The notes below the pieces were generated by a model, which saw only the letters and a program-made list of their open reading frames with translations, ran no database searches and was not told the origin of the DNA. Shown piece after piece: positions 1 to 8,527 of a DNA stretch of 64,000 nt; the stretch's first letter is position 1, and every line of letters starts with the position of its first letter. The stretch lies in contig OY970370.1 of the NCBI GenBank assembly GCA_963718745.1, positions 186,001-250,000 of the forward strand. The letters are read 5' to 3'. The DNA comes from Fermentibacter sp963718745 [NCBI: Candidatus Fermentibacterota bacterium]. Lineage in GTDB: Bacteria > Fermentibacterota > Fermentibacteria > Fermentibacterales. The position numbers were made by a program, and so were the translations under genes.

Positions 1-1
1 A

Positions 2-250
2 GCTTTTGTCGCAGGCGGCGACCCCGCATGGAAGGATCTCATCCGCAGGACGCAGAACACTGCTTCGCTCTACTCGAGCAGCCTGGAACACTTCGTAGAC
101 CTGTCGACAGCTTTCGATTCCTCGACTGCCGAGTATTACAGCGACTACTCAGGCTGCCATCTGAACCCGGACGGCAATGCCTTCATCGCTTCACGGATCG
201 CTGATGTGATAGTTGATACCATTGATCCCGCGCTGTTGAACTCGAGATAG
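2..250 (+). CDS. SGNH/GDSL-type hydrolase, C-terminal fragment
   Basis: Open at the left edge and ending in TAG. The visible 82 residues end with a segment containing GCHLNPDGNAFIASRIAD. This is the D-x-x-H type block V at the end of SGNH-fold esterases and lipases, whose His is catalytic. The nucleophile Ser block and the oxyanion blocks lie outside the window, so substrate and localisation cannot be judged. The next gene, thiC, converges on it from the minus strand with a 45-base gap. The family call rests on this one motif. Confidence 0.6.
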   Translation, partial: AFVAGGDPAWKDLIRRTQNTASLYSSSLEHFVDLSTAFDSSTAEYYSDYSGCHLNPDGNAFIASRIADVIVDTIDPALLNSR

Positions 251-295
251 GCCACATGGACGAGGGGCGATGTCCCATCCCGGCCCGCGACTGGT

Positions 296-1597
296 CTACC
301 GGGGGCCGGGTTCCGGCTCCAGCGCCCTTTTACTGGTTTTGACGGCGCAGAGCCTCCCGCACATGGAGCAGACGTCCGTGTCCGAGGGCATTGCCTTCCT
401 CCGCTCCGCGCACGCCTTCTCCGGATCGAGGGCCAGGGCGAACTGGGCATCCCAGTCGAAGTTGGAGCGCGCCTCCGCCATTGCGTCGTCCCTGTCCCTG
501 GCGCCGGGCAGGCCTCTCGCCACGTCGGCAGCGTGCGCGGCTATCCGGGCCGTGACGGTTCCGACCCTTACGTCCTCCACGTCCGGCAGCCTGAGGTGTT
601 CGGCAGGCGTCACGTAGCAGAGGAAGTCCGCGCCGAACCACGCCGCCATGGCCCCGCCGATGGCCGAGGTTATGTGGTCGTAGCCGGGAGCGAGGTCGGT
701 GACTATCGGCCCGAGGACATAGAAGGGAGCTCCATTGCAGAGGGTTTTCTGAAGGCGGATGTTGTGCTCGATCTGATCCATGGGGACGTGCCCCGGACCT
801 TCGACCATGACCTGGACGCCCGCAGAAAAGGCTCTCTTCTGGAGTTCGCCGAGAGTTATCAGCTCCTCGATCTGGGCACGGTCGGACGCGTCGGCCAGGC
901 ATCCCGGCCGGAGGCCGTCGCCAAGGGAGAAGGTCGCGTCGTATCTCCCCAGTATGTCGATCAGGTCGTCGAAACGCGCATAGAAGGGATTCTCCGCCCT
1001 GCGGACGGACATCCACTCCGCCATCAGCGCCCCCCCGCGGGAGACTATCCCGAGCTTCCTGCCCTGCTGGCGCAGCAGCTCCACCGCCCGCCGGGTGACT
1101 CCGCAGTGGAGGGTCAGGAAGTCGACTCCAAGCCTGCAGTGGTCCTCCACGGCCGAGAGCATGGCCTCCGGATCGACATCCCCGACTGAGCCACCGCCCT
1201 CGAGGACCTCCCCGAACACCTGGTACAGCGGGACCGTCCCCAGCGGCACGGGACTGGCCCCCGAGATGCCCTCGAGGATCTCCCTCCAGAGGGGGCCGGT
1301 CGAGAGGTCCATGACCGTGTCGGCTCCGTGGTGGACTGCCGTATGGAGCTTCTCCATCTCGACTTCGATCGATTCGAGGTCGGCCGAGCTGCCTATGTTG
1401 GCGTTGACCTTCACGGTGAGCCCCCTGCCGACTCCGCAGGGCTTCGGGCGGGCTACGGTGTTCGAACAGGGGATCACTACGGTTCCATCGCAAATCCCGC
1501 GCAGGAGGCGGGAGGTCTCGACACCCTCGATCCGGGCCACGGCAGCCGCGGTCGGATGGACCTCGCCCCTGCGGGCGGCCTCGATGATTCTCTCCAT
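296..1597 (-). CDS. thiC: Phosphomethylpyrimidine synthase ThiC
   Basis: Radical-SAM enzyme that turns aminoimidazole ribotide into hydroxymethylpyrimidine phosphate, the pyrimidine half of thiamine. The 433-residue protein starts MERIIEAARRGEVHP and shows the family blocks VKVNANIGSS, HHGADTVMDLSTG, VEGPGHVPMDQIEHN and GPIVTDLAPGYDHITSAIGGA. The C-terminal 4Fe-4S ligands are in CSMCGRLCAV (C-X2-C-X3-C), the spacing I associate with the compact ThiC of anaerobes. It lacks the N-terminal extension of the roughly 600-residue enterobacterial form. The ATG at 1597 is preceded by GGAGAAGGGAAG. A longer in-frame reading upstream runs through the TPP riboswitch and is not coding. Expression is presumably shut off by TPP through that riboswitch. 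No other thiamine genes lie nearby. Confidence 0.96.
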   Translation of the reverse strand: MERIIEAARRGEVHPTAAAVARIEGVETSRLLRGICDGTVVIPCSNTVARPKPCGVGRGLTVKVNANIGSSADLESIEVEMEKLHTAVHHGADTVMDLSTGPLWREILEGISGASPVPLGTVPLYQVFGEVLEGGGSVGDVDPEAMLSAVEDHCRLGVDFLTLHCGVTRRAVELLRQQGRKLGIVSRGGALMAEWMSVRRAENPFYARFDDLIDILGRYDATFSLGDGLRPGCLADASDRAQIEELITLGELQKRAFSAGVQVMVEGPGHVPMDQIEHNIRLQKTLCNGAPFYVLGPIVTDLAPGYDHITSAIGGAMAAWFGADFLCYVTPAEHLRLPDVEDVRVGTVTARIAAHAADVARGLPGARDRDDAMAEARSNFDWDAQFALALDPEKACAERRKAMPSDTDVCSMCGRLCAVKTSKRALEPEPGPR

Positions 1598-1644
1598 TGC
1601 GACTTCCCTTCTCCGGGAGGGACGGAACGAGGCTCCCGGAGTCC

Positions 1645-1724
1645 AGCACTTCCCTTCGCCGGCATTACCCGGATCAGGTTCCTCGGGGTATGATCTCAGC
1701 CCGACGGGCACCCCCTTCTGTGCT
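1645..1724 (-). promoter_or_regulatory. TPP riboswitch (THI element) upstream of thiC
   Basis: Read on the minus strand, the region carries the THI-box sequence almost intact: GGGGGTGCCC, then GGCTGAGATCATACCC, then GAACCTGATCCGGGTAATG and CCGGCGAAGGGAAG. A terminal P1 helix can form between AGCAC (1724-1720) and GTGCT (1649-1645). The element ends about 48 bases before the thiC ATG, so the ribosome-binding site lies just downstream. I see no clear U-tract terminator between aptamer and gene, so translational control is as likely as attenuation. Confidence 0.95.
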
Positions 1725-1786
1725 ATGATACAACCTTCCAAGTCCATTTGACACCGGAGAACCGGAAAAGCAGCGGAGGTCGGCAG

Positions 1787-2080
1787 ATGAGCCAGGAAGA
1801 CGGGCGCGACCTTTCCGAGGAGAACCTGGTCAGGGTGCATACCGCCTCCTGCGAGATCGAGGCGCTCTCGATCGTGGCGATGCTCGAGGCGGAGGGTGTG
1901 GACTGCGCCTCCCAGAGCAGGCAGATGCCCATGTACGACGGGATCGCGCAGGTCTTCAACCCGGACTGGGGATACATCCTGGTCAGGGAGGGTGATCTGG
2001 AACGGGCCAGGTTGCTCATCGAGGAGTTCCTGACGGATCCTGGCGCAGCAGACGAGGACGGAGCGGAGGACGAGCAGTGA
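1787..2080 (+). CDS. DUF2007-type small protein (putative signal transducing)
   Basis: 97-residue protein starting MSQEDGRDL, chosen because GGAGGT lies six bases before the ATG at 1787. A TTG further upstream (1748) has no such site. The core VRVHTASCEIEALSIVAMLE, followed by a segment ending in ILVREGDLERARLLIEEF, resembles the DUF2007 fold, a ferredoxin-like domain found alone or in signalling proteins and of unproven function. The tail is acidic. Its stop overlaps the GTG of the HEAT/cyclophilin gene (GTGA), so the two are probably translationally coupled. It diverges from thiC and its riboswitch. Confidence 0.75.
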   Translation: MSQEDGRDLSEENLVRVHTASCEIEALSIVAMLEAEGVDCASQSRQMPMYDGIAQVFNPDWGYILVREGDLERARLLIEEFLTDPGAADEDGAEDEQ

Positions 2081-3681
2081 TCCATTCTCTCGCACTGGCG
2101 GTGATCATGACTGCATTCGAGCCATCGACGGATGCCGCAGCCGGCCTTTCCGAACTCACTGATTACGCTCGTACGGGCTCGTTCTCCGGCGACCCTGGAC
2201 AGCTGGTCCAGACGATGATGTCCCTGGGCGGCGGATATGCGAGGATGGCCGCCTGGGCTTCGTGGTCCGCAGGAGAACCTTTGTCCGTGGGTCCGGAACC
2301 ATGCCTCCTCGAGTTCGGATCGGGGGAGCCGACGCGGGAGATGCTTGCAGGGATCGACCCGTTCTCCGCGGTCGAATCCCTCATGCTCGGAGTGCTGCAC
2401 GAGTTCGCAAGGGGCGAACAGCCAGCGCTCCCGGTCCTTGTCGACAGCCTGGTATCGTCGAACATGGAGAGGCTCCCCGAGTCGACGATCCGCCTCGTGC
2501 TGCAGGTTTATGGAAGACTCGGGAGGGGCGGGCTCGAGCAGCGGATCGATCAGGCGGCGGACGGGGCCATCAGGACTGCTGTCCTGCGCTATCTCGCGGA
2601 GACCGGTGGCGCTGCCGGCATCGATGACATGTCGTCCCCCGTGCCCCTCCAGAGGATCTATGCAGCCCGGTCGCTGCCCGTGGGAGAACTCGGGCAGCTC
2701 CTGTCCGATCCTCTGTGGGCGGTGCGGTACGAGGCTGCCGGGCGCGTCGATGTCTCCCTGCTGCCTGCCCTTCTCGCCGATCCCGACCCCTATGTCGGGC
2801 TGAGGGCGGCATCCAGGATGAAACAGGAGGGGATCGAGGGTTTCCATGACAGGGCCGGGGAACTGGCTCTCCTTCCGGGACCCGTGGGCAACCAGGCGGT
2901 TTCGCTCCTGGGTGCGGAGGACGAAGACCTCATCGCCCTCCTGATGCGGAGCGGGGAACCGGGCCGCAGGCTCGCGGCTGTCGAAGCCTGGCTCGGCGCC
3001 GGGCTTTCGTTCAACCCTGAGATGGAGGAGGATCTGCTGAGGGATCCCTACTGGATAATTCCGGCCGTTTTGATAGAGAACATGGCGGCATCGGGAGACA
3101 CGATCCGGGCCGGGGAGACCGCCAGGCGGCTGCTCGCCACGAGCGACGACAGGGATCTCAGACAGGCCCTGGCCGGGTTCCTGGAGACCGGACTCCCCGA
3201 GGGGGAGAGCCGCGGCGACCTCCCCGAAGGCCTTTCCGGATTCAGGACGGTGCAGCACGCGACGATCCACACCGATCAGGGAGACATAGAGCTTCAGTTG
3301 ATGTCCGATTTCGCGCCGGTCACGTGCAGCGCCTTCTGCTGGCTTGCCTGGAACGGATTCTATGACGGCCTGTACTTCCACCGGGTGATACCGGGGTTCG
3401 TAGCCCAGGCGGGCTGCCCGCAGGGCAACGGTCTGGGAGGTCCCGGGTTCTCGCTGCCCAACGAGCGGAGCCTCATGCGCTTCCGGCGCGGGGTCGTCGG
3501 GATGGCGGATTCCGGACTGGACACCGGAGGCAGCCAGTTCTTCATAATGCTGGACGACCACGACAGGCTCGACTGCCGGTACACGGCCTTCGCCGCCGTC
3601 GCGGGGAGCGATTCCATACTTGACAGGATCACGGTGGGTACGAGAATAGAGTCCGTCTCTCTGGAAGGCCCCGGCGACTGA
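2077..3681 (+). CDS. HEAT-repeat protein fused to a cyclophilin-type peptidyl-prolyl isomerase
   Basis: 534 residues. The first ~380 are alpha-helical with HEAT-like repeats, for example SDPLWAVRYEAAGRVDVSL and ADPDPYVGLRAASRMKQEG. From about 388 a complete cyclophilin domain follows, with TIHTDQGDIELQL, FHRVIPGFVAQAG (catalytic Arg near 436), GVVGMADSG and GSQFFIMLDDHDRLD. This domain isomerises X-Pro bonds, and the repeats probably bind a client or partner. The GTG start at 2077 overlaps the upstream stop; an ATG at 2107 is the alternative. The N-terminus (IHSLALAVIM) is too weak to call a signal peptide, so location is open. Confidence 0.85.
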   Translation: MIHSLALAVIMTAFEPSTDAAAGLSELTDYARTGSFSGDPGQLVQTMMSLGGGYARMAAWASWSAGEPLSVGPEPCLLEFGSGEPTREMLAGIDPFSAVESLMLGVLHEFARGEQPALPVLVDSLVSSNMERLPESTIRLVLQVYGRLGRGGLEQRIDQAADGAIRTAVLRYLAETGGAAGIDDMSSPVPLQRIYAARSLPVGELGQLLSDPLWAVRYEAAGRVDVSLLPALLADPDPYVGLRAASRMKQEGIEGFHDRAGELALLPGPVGNQAVSLLGAEDEDLIALLMRSGEPGRRLAAVEAWLGAGLSFNPEMEEDLLRDPYWIIPAVLIENMAASGDTIRAGETARRLLATSDDRDLRQALAGFLETGLPEGESRGDLPEGLSGFRTVQHATIHTDQGDIELQLMSDFAPVTCSAFCWLAWNGFYDGLYFHRVIPGFVAQAGCPQGNGLGGPGFSLPNERSLMRFRRGVVGMADSGLDTGGSQFFIMLDDHDRLDCRYTAFAAVAGSDSILDRITVGTRIESVSLEGPGD

Positions 3682-3715
3682 CCGCGCGGGGTGCAACAGG
3701 CCTGAAAGGGTGAGT

Positions 3716-4711
3716 ATGGCGAAGACTATCAAGAATATCCTGGTTACAGGAGCGGTGGGTCAGATCGGCAGCGAACTGACTCTCGCCCTGCGCGAGAGGT
3801 ACGGAGCCGAGAACGTGGTTGCGACCGGCAGGAAGACAGCCCCGGCAAGGGAACTCGTGGAGTCCGGACCCTTCTACTTCATAGACGTGACGAAGCGGGC
3901 CAGCCTCGATGTGGTCATCCGCAAGCACCAGATCGACACGGTCTTCCACATGGCCGCCATCCTCTCGGCCGTGGGCGAGAAGAACCCGCAGATGTGCTGG
4001 GATGTCAACATGAACGGCACGATCAACGTCCTCGAGGCAGCACGGGACTACGAGATGACAAGGGTGATAATACCCAGTTCGATAGCCGCATTCGGCCCGG
4101 AGACCCCCAGGCACGGGACGCCGCAGGAGACGATACTGAAGCCCAGGACCATGTACGGCGTTACCAAGGTTGCCGGCGAGCTGCTCGCCGACTACTATGT
4201 CCGCAGGTTCGGCGTCGACGCGCGCGGCCTGCGCTACCCCGGCATCATCTCGGCCGAGACCCTCCCGGGCGGCGGGACCACCGACTATGCGGTCGAGATC
4301 TACTACAAGGCCGTCGAGCAGGGGAGCTACAAGTGCTTCGTGCGCGAGGACACTGCGCTGCCCATGATGTACATGCCCGACTGCATAAAGGCGACGATGG
4401 ACCTGGCTGAGGCGGACTTCTCGAAACTGAAGCATTACAATGACTTCAACCTGGGTGCCATGTCCTTCACCGCGGGCGAGCTTGCCGCCAACATCGCGAA
4501 GCACGTCCCGGGCTTCACCTGCACCTACGAGCCCGACTTCAGGCAGAAGATCGCGGACTCCTGGCCAACGAGCATCGACGATTCCGCGGCAAGGCAGGAA
4601 TGGGGCTGGGCGCCCGCATGGGACCTGGACGCGATGAGCGCGGACATGCTTTCGAAGCTCCGTGCACGCCACGAGAAGGGCGAGCTCTACAAGGGCGCAG
4701 CCGCGGAGTAG
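3716..4711 (+). CDS. L-threonine 3-dehydrogenase, SDR/epimerase type
   Basis: 331-residue short-chain dehydrogenase of the extended epimerase family. It oxidises L-threonine to 2-amino-3-ketobutyrate with NAD. Seen: glycine-rich NAD site ILVTGAVGQIGSEL, the catalytic Ser region IIPSSIAAFGPETPRHG, and catalytic YGVTK (Tyr-x-x-x-Lys). The blocks RYPGIIS, PGGGTTDYAVEIYY, PMMYMP, PDFRQKIADSWP and SIDDSAARQEWGW are characteristic of this TDH group rather than UDP-galactose epimerases. It is not homologous to the zinc enzyme Tdh of E. coli. The ATG at 3716 has AAAGGG five bases before it; a GTG two codons upstream is less well placed. No kbl partner is in the window. Confidence 0.88.
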   Translation: MAKTIKNILVTGAVGQIGSELTLALRERYGAENVVATGRKTAPARELVESGPFYFIDVTKRASLDVVIRKHQIDTVFHMAAILSAVGEKNPQMCWDVNMNGTINVLEAARDYEMTRVIIPSSIAAFGPETPRHGTPQETILKPRTMYGVTKVAGELLADYYVRRFGVDARGLRYPGIISAETLPGGGTTDYAVEIYYKAVEQGSYKCFVREDTALPMMYMPDCIKATMDLAEADFSKLKHYNDFNLGAMSFTAGELAANIAKHVPGFTCTYEPDFRQKIADSWPTSIDDSAARQEWGWAPAWDLDAMSADMLSKLRARHEKGELYKGAAAE

Positions 4712-4731
4712 CCAGATCAGAGCCCTGACGG

Positions 4732-4751
4732 GGGCCGCCTTCGGGCGGCCC
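4732..4751 (+). terminator. Intrinsic terminator with UUCG tetraloop
   Basis: Eight-base-pair perfect GC stem (GGGCCGCC / GGCGGCCC) closed by a C(UUCG)G tetraloop, followed by TCTTCGTTTCGG. It lies 20 bases after the threonine dehydrogenase stop and in the gap where the minus-strand gene at 4828-8424 also ends, so it may serve both. A second inverted repeat (CCGGTAT at 4774-4780 with ATACCGG at 4792-4798) lies further on and has no U-tract. Confidence 0.75.
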
Positions 4752-4827
4752 TCTTCGTTTCGGTGTCCGGTTTCCGGTATCCGGCTGGCGAATACCGGGA
4801 GCGGGGACCGCCATGCTGTTGCTGTGA

Positions 4828-7800
4828 CTAGAGATGCCGGGCCAGGACGACTACGGCTGCCTTGTCACGGACTTCGCCGCCGTCACCCTCGAGCCTGGCA
4901 TGGATGATGTAGCGCCCGACCGGGAGGCTCCGGCCGTCGTCATCCAGGCCGTCCCAGGAAGTCAGATGGGTCCCTCCCGAAGGGGAGTCGTCCGAAAGCC
5001 TCCTGAGCAGGCGGCCCTGCACGTTGAAGATGTCCAGCGTCACCAGGCCTTCGCCCTCGACCCGGATCGTCAGGACGTCATCGACTCCGTCTCCGTCGGG
5101 AGAGAACGGATCGGGCCACCAGTCGAGGAATCCCTGGAACTCCGGACCCGGGTTGTAGACCGAGTTCACTTCTCCCGGGGTTCCTCCGCAGGAGCAGGAG
5201 CTCCAGGATGCCGCGCGCCAGCCTCCTGCAGCAGGGTCGGTCTTCTCCAGGCTGACGCCTGCAGCACCACCCCAGGAAACGTCGTACGGGACCATGTCCA
5301 GCACCTGGCCGCCGGGCAGGGTAAGCCGGACGTCGTCGGCGTAGTCCTCTCCGGGCTGCGTCTGGTCGTTGAGTGCGGGCCAGGACGGAGGTTCGAGAAG
5401 CGCACAGGGGTTCTCCGGCCAGGCGTCACGGAAGCCGGCCGAATCGGACGTGATCACTATGTAGCCGGCGGGGGGGAGGACGATCGAATCGACGGTGACC
5501 ACCACCTCCTCGTGCGAATCCGACAGGATCATGCCGGCGAGGGGGCGCGGCGACTCCGACAGGTTGAATAGCTCCAGCCATTCGGGCTCGCCCGGGTCCG
5601 GGTGGTACATGATCTCGTTGATCACGATGTCGCTGTTCATGTTCCATGCCACGTCCAGGGTGTCGTTCCAGGTCGCGCTGTCCGCTCCGCACGCCGTGAA
5701 GACGACGAGCGGAGTCTGCCCGGAAGGAGCGGCCCACACGGCCTCGAGCAGGAGTGTGTCGCCGGGTGAGGGTGGTTCGGGCTGGGCTGCCTGTATGATC
5801 TCGGAAGGGGAGGGTGTGCCCGAGTAGTCCAGATCGCCGTAGATCCACACCGAGAGCGCTCCCTCGGGGGCGGACTCCGTCCCGAGGTTCGTCACGAGTG
5901 CTGATATCCCGACTATCTGACCCTCCTCGCCGAAGGGAGGCTCCATGAGGATGGAGACGGGAGAGAAGTCCACACCCGTCTGTATCGATGGAGGACCCGC
6001 GCCGGGCGTGGGATCGGCCGCCGCCCAGTTTCCCTCCGCGTCCGGGCCGGAGGGTGTTATCCTGTGGAGCGAGAGCCCCTCGCCGGGGTCGAACGGGATG
6101 GAGTCGAGGCCGTCGTCGTCGCAGAACAGCGGATCGTCCCCGATGAGGGGGGTCCCGAAGGTGCTCGCAATGTCTGCGGCCGAGGTCCCGGAGGCTTCGT
6201 AGAGGATCAGCGGGTCGGTCCCCGAGAGACCGTCTCCAATCGTCGTGTTGGACACGGTGACGGCCCTCGTACCGGGTGCGAAGTCCCATGGCTGCGAGCC
6301 CAGGGCGTATTCGGGGTCGAGGAGGACGGCATAGGCCCCGGCCGGGATGAACCTGCCGGGGGTGATGTCCGGGTCCGTGAGCTGCCCCGGGGTGCCGCTC
6401 CACTCCGTTATCACATCCAGCCCGTCTCCGTCGCAGATCCCGCACCCTTCGAGATCGAAGACCCCCGGCCCGGGGAACCAGATCTCCACGAACTCGTCCC
6501 TGTCCTCGTCCTCCGGGTTGCAGAGCACCTCCGAGATCACCGGCGGTGTCCATTCGCCGCAGGAGAAGCCTTCCAGAGCGGTGTCGTTCGACGGGTCGGA
6601 ATCGTCCGGATCGCTGACGGTCGCTCCCAGGAGCCAGCAGCCGTCTTCGAGGTCCAGGATGGATACGAGCGTGTCGATCTGGCCCGGGATGCTGTACGGG
6701 ACCGCCATCACGGCGGTGACCTCCGCAGGCGAGGCTGTCGAATCCGCGTCGAGGTCGAGGAAGAAGGAGACCGAAGCCGAAGAGGCGGGGAGCCCTCCGC
6801 AGTTCCAGACCGAGGCCAGCAGCGTGACCGCCTGCCGGGTCGAGCCCGAAGGTGCCGCAACGATCCGGAGATCGACGAGACAGAGATCGAGAGAATCCTG
6901 CCCCGGGGGGACCGATCCCGGTGATCCTCCTTCGGCGGATGCCTGCCAGTTGAACTCTGCATCCGGTCCGGACAGGTGGATCCTTTCCACCGAGAAGCCG
7001 TTGCCGGGGTCGAACGGTATGCCGTCCAGACCGTCGTCGTCACGCATGAGGGGATCCTCGGAATCGACGGGGGTGCCATAGGTCGAAAGTACGTCCTGGA
7101 TTCCCGTCCCCCAGGGACCGTACAGGGTGACCGGATCATCCGCAGTCAGGCCGTTCCCGATCGTAGTGTTCGCGACGGTGACGACAACTGTCGAATCGGG
7201 GAATGGGTAGGGGCTCGAACCGGAAGGGTACTCCGGATCGAGTACGAGAGCCGTCCTGCCCGAGCAGAGCCACCCGGACGCCACGGCCCCCGGCCCTGGA
7301 GGCGGGCCGGTCCATGGGACGATCGTGTCGACCGCGTCCCCGTCAGTCAGAGAAGACCCGCACAGGGGAAAGGTCCCCGGGCCCGCGTAGTGTATCTCGA
7401 CGTATTCGTCGCAGTCCTCGTCCAGCGGGTTGGCCATGGCTTCGGAGACTACGGGCGGGACCCCTCCTCCCGGCGCCACGCAGGCCGAAGCCGCATCGTT
7501 GGCCGATGTTGTGTCCTCGCTGCAAAGGGCTCTGCCGGTCAGGCAGTACCAGCCGGTTTCCAGGGAGACCGATGCGGTGAGCGTGTCCCTGGCACCGGGG
7601 AGCATCCCGGCGGTCGATCCGGAGGCGAGGATCTGGTCGCCCGGTCCAGGGATCGAGTCGGCATCGAGGTCGAGGAACAGCGATATGGTTCCGGGAGGGC
7701 ATGGCTGCGATCCCGAATAGAGGAAGAATGCGGAGACACCGAAAGGGGAGCCCGGCTGTGGCTGGGTTTCAGACGTGACGACACCGGTGCAGGAGAGATC

Positions 7801-8424
7801 GACCCCCTGCGTGGAGCCCCAACCGGTTCCGGGAGAGCCGCCCGGCGGACCCGCAGCCCAGCTCCCGTCCTGGTCCGGCATCGAGGGCAGCATTCGTTCG
7901 ACGCTCGATCCGTCGCCGGGATCGAACGGGATGCCGTCGAGCCCGTCATCGTCGCGCTCCGACCAGACATCGGACGGGATGGGTGTGCCGTACGTCGATA
8001 CTGCGCAACTGTCTGCGGTGCCTGTTGCGTCGAACAGGGTGAGGGGATCGGTCGAGGCGGCCAGCCCGTTGCAGAGCGAAGCATCGCCTGTCGTAATGAT
8101 TATTGTGCCAGCAGGGAAATCGTAGGCTGGCGCGGATGCGTAGTCTGTCTCCAGGATGACTGCATAAGCGCCGGCCGGTATCGAGGTTGTTCCAGTGACC
8201 GCGTCCGAGTCGGGGAAAGGACCGTAGATCCCCTCGTCCCACGGCAGGATCTCGTCGAGTGCATCTCCGTCGGTGATGAGGAATCCGGCCAGGTCGGAGG
8301 GGGACACGGAAGGGTTGAAGACCTCCACGAACTCCGTCGCGTCCTCGTTCAGAGGGTTGGCCATGACCTCGGTGATCACCGGGGTCTGCCCCGACAGGAT
8401 GACAACGGCCATCTGGATAAACAT
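4828..8424 (-). CDS. Secreted modular protein: lamin-tail/CARDB repeats with C-terminal sorting-type domain
   Basis: 1198 residues, probably extracellular and non-enzymatic. Four lamin-tail-like domains begin PVITEVMANP (about 15), PVVSEAMANP (324), PVISEVLCNP (628) and DIVINEIMYH (932). Three CARDB-like beta domains separate them (about 208-315, 512-620, 817-930; for example SVSFFLDLDADS). Residues 1098-1195 hold PDPFSPDGDGVDDVLTI, NVQGRLLRRL and SLPVGRYIIHARLEG, typical of the FlgD-like/gliding-type beta domain found at the end of proteins exported by type IX or similar routes. The first three lamin-tail units share an inserted acidic motif DDDGLDxIPFDPG. The N-terminus MFIQMAVVILSG is a weak, short signal; ATG 8412 is an alternative start. 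Binding or scaffolding role is inference. Confidence 0.8.
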   Translation of the reverse strand: MFIQMAVVILSGQTPVITEVMANPLNEDATEFVEVFNPSVSPSDLAGFLITDGDALDEILPWDEGIYGPFPDSDAVTGTTSIPAGAYAVILETDYASAPAYDFPAGTIIITTGDASLCNGLAASTDPLTLFDATGTADSCAVSTYGTPIPSDVWSERDDDGLDGIPFDPGDGSSVERMLPSMPDQDGSWAAGPPGGSPGTGWGSTQGVDLSCTGVVTSETQPQPGSPFGVSAFFLYSGSQPCPPGTISLFLDLDADSIPGPGDQILASGSTAGMLPGARDTLTASVSLETGWYCLTGRALCSEDTTSANDAASACVAPGGGVPPVVSEAMANPLDEDCDEYVEIHYAGPGTFPLCGSSLTDGDAVDTIVPWTGPPPGPGAVASGWLCSGRTALVLDPEYPSGSSPYPFPDSTVVVTVANTTIGNGLTADDPVTLYGPWGTGIQDVLSTYGTPVDSEDPLMRDDDGLDGIPFDPGNGFSVERIHLSGPDAEFNWQASAEGGSPGSVPPGQDSLDLCLVDLRIVAAPSGSTRQAVTLLASVWNCGGLPASSASVSFFLDLDADSTASPAEVTAVMAVPYSIPGQIDTLVSILDLEDGCWLLGATVSDPDDSDPSNDTALEGFSCGEWTPPVISEVLCNPEDEDRDEFVEIWFPGPGVFDLEGCGICDGDGLDVITEWSGTPGQLTDPDITPGRFIPAGAYAVLLDPEYALGSQPWDFAPGTRAVTVSNTTIGDGLSGTDPLILYEASGTSAADIASTFGTPLIGDDPLFCDDDGLDSIPFDPGEGLSLHRITPSGPDAEGNWAAADPTPGAGPPSIQTGVDFSPVSILMEPPFGEEGQIVGISALVTNLGTESAPEGALSVWIYGDLDYSGTPSPSEIIQAAQPEPPSPGDTLLLEAVWAAPSGQTPLVVFTACGADSATWNDTLDVAWNMNSDIVINEIMYHPDPGEPEWLELFNLSESPRPLAGMILSDSHEEVVVTVDSIVLPPAGYIVITSDSAGFRDAWPENPCALLEPPSWPALNDQTQPGEDYADDVRLTLPGGQVLDMVPYDVSWGGAAGVSLEKTDPAAGGWRAASWSSCSCGGTPGEVNSVYNPGPEFQGFLDWWPDPFSPDGDGVDDVLTIRVEGEGLVTLDIFNVQGRLLRRLSDDSPSGGTHLTSWDGLDDDGRSLPVGRYIIHARLEGDGGEVRDKAAVVVLARHL
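6025..7953 (-). repeat. Three diverged copies of a DDDGLD-IPFDPG coding repeat
   Basis: Within the lamin-tail protein the segment around residues 158-190, 461-493 and 769-800 recurs: DDDGLDGIPFDPGDG, DDDGLDGIPFDPGNG and DDDGLDSIPFDPGEG, each followed by an S-x-x-R turn and ending at an invariant Trp about 25 residues later. The DNA copies lie near 7855-7953, 6946-7044 and 6025-6120. They follow the three-fold lamin-tail/CARDB architecture, so they mark ancient internal duplication of a unit of about 300 residues, not a DNA-level tandem repeat. The Asp-rich motif suggests calcium binding. Confidence 0.75.
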
Positions 8425-8430
8425 GCAGGA

Positions 8431-8459
8431 AGCGTATTCCGGCGGCGGCCCTGCGTCAA
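8431..8459 (-). promoter_or_regulatory. Possible promoter for the minus-strand modular protein gene
   Basis: On the minus strand TTGACG (8459-8454) is followed after 17 bases by TACGCT (8436-8431). The -35 match is good and the -10 match poor. The predicted start of transcription would fall at or near the annotated ATG (8424), implying a nearly leaderless message or use of the internal ATG at 8412. The 103-base gap shared with the plus-strand ABC exporter contains no other recognisable signal. Confidence 0.3.
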
Positions 8460-8527
8460 GAGGCCGTGTCCCGGGCGATCCGGTGCCTTATGTTCGGGGC
8501 TGCCGAAGCCCTCGAGGAAGGACTGAC

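Noticed and set aside
279-310. Inverted repeat CCCGGCCC / GGGGCCGGG as a terminator for the first gene and thiC
   Set aside because: It has a 16-base loop, overlaps the thiC coding end and is not followed by a U-tract; chance pairing in GC-rich DNA is likely.
1748-1753. TTGACA as the -35 of a promoter for the DUF2007 gene
   Set aside because: No -10-like hexamer lies 15-19 bases downstream; the sequence there is GC-rich.
1723-3732. Long minus-strand open frame (669 codons) opposite the HEAT/cyclophilin gene
   Set aside because: It has no recognisable motifs and reads low-complexity Arg/Pro/Gly-rich protein; the plus strand holds a clear cyclophilin. Such frames are expected opposite GC-rich genes.
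6976-8526. Plus-strand open frame of 516 codons opposite the lamin-tail protein
   Set aside because: No family resemblance; it mirrors the repeats of the real gene.
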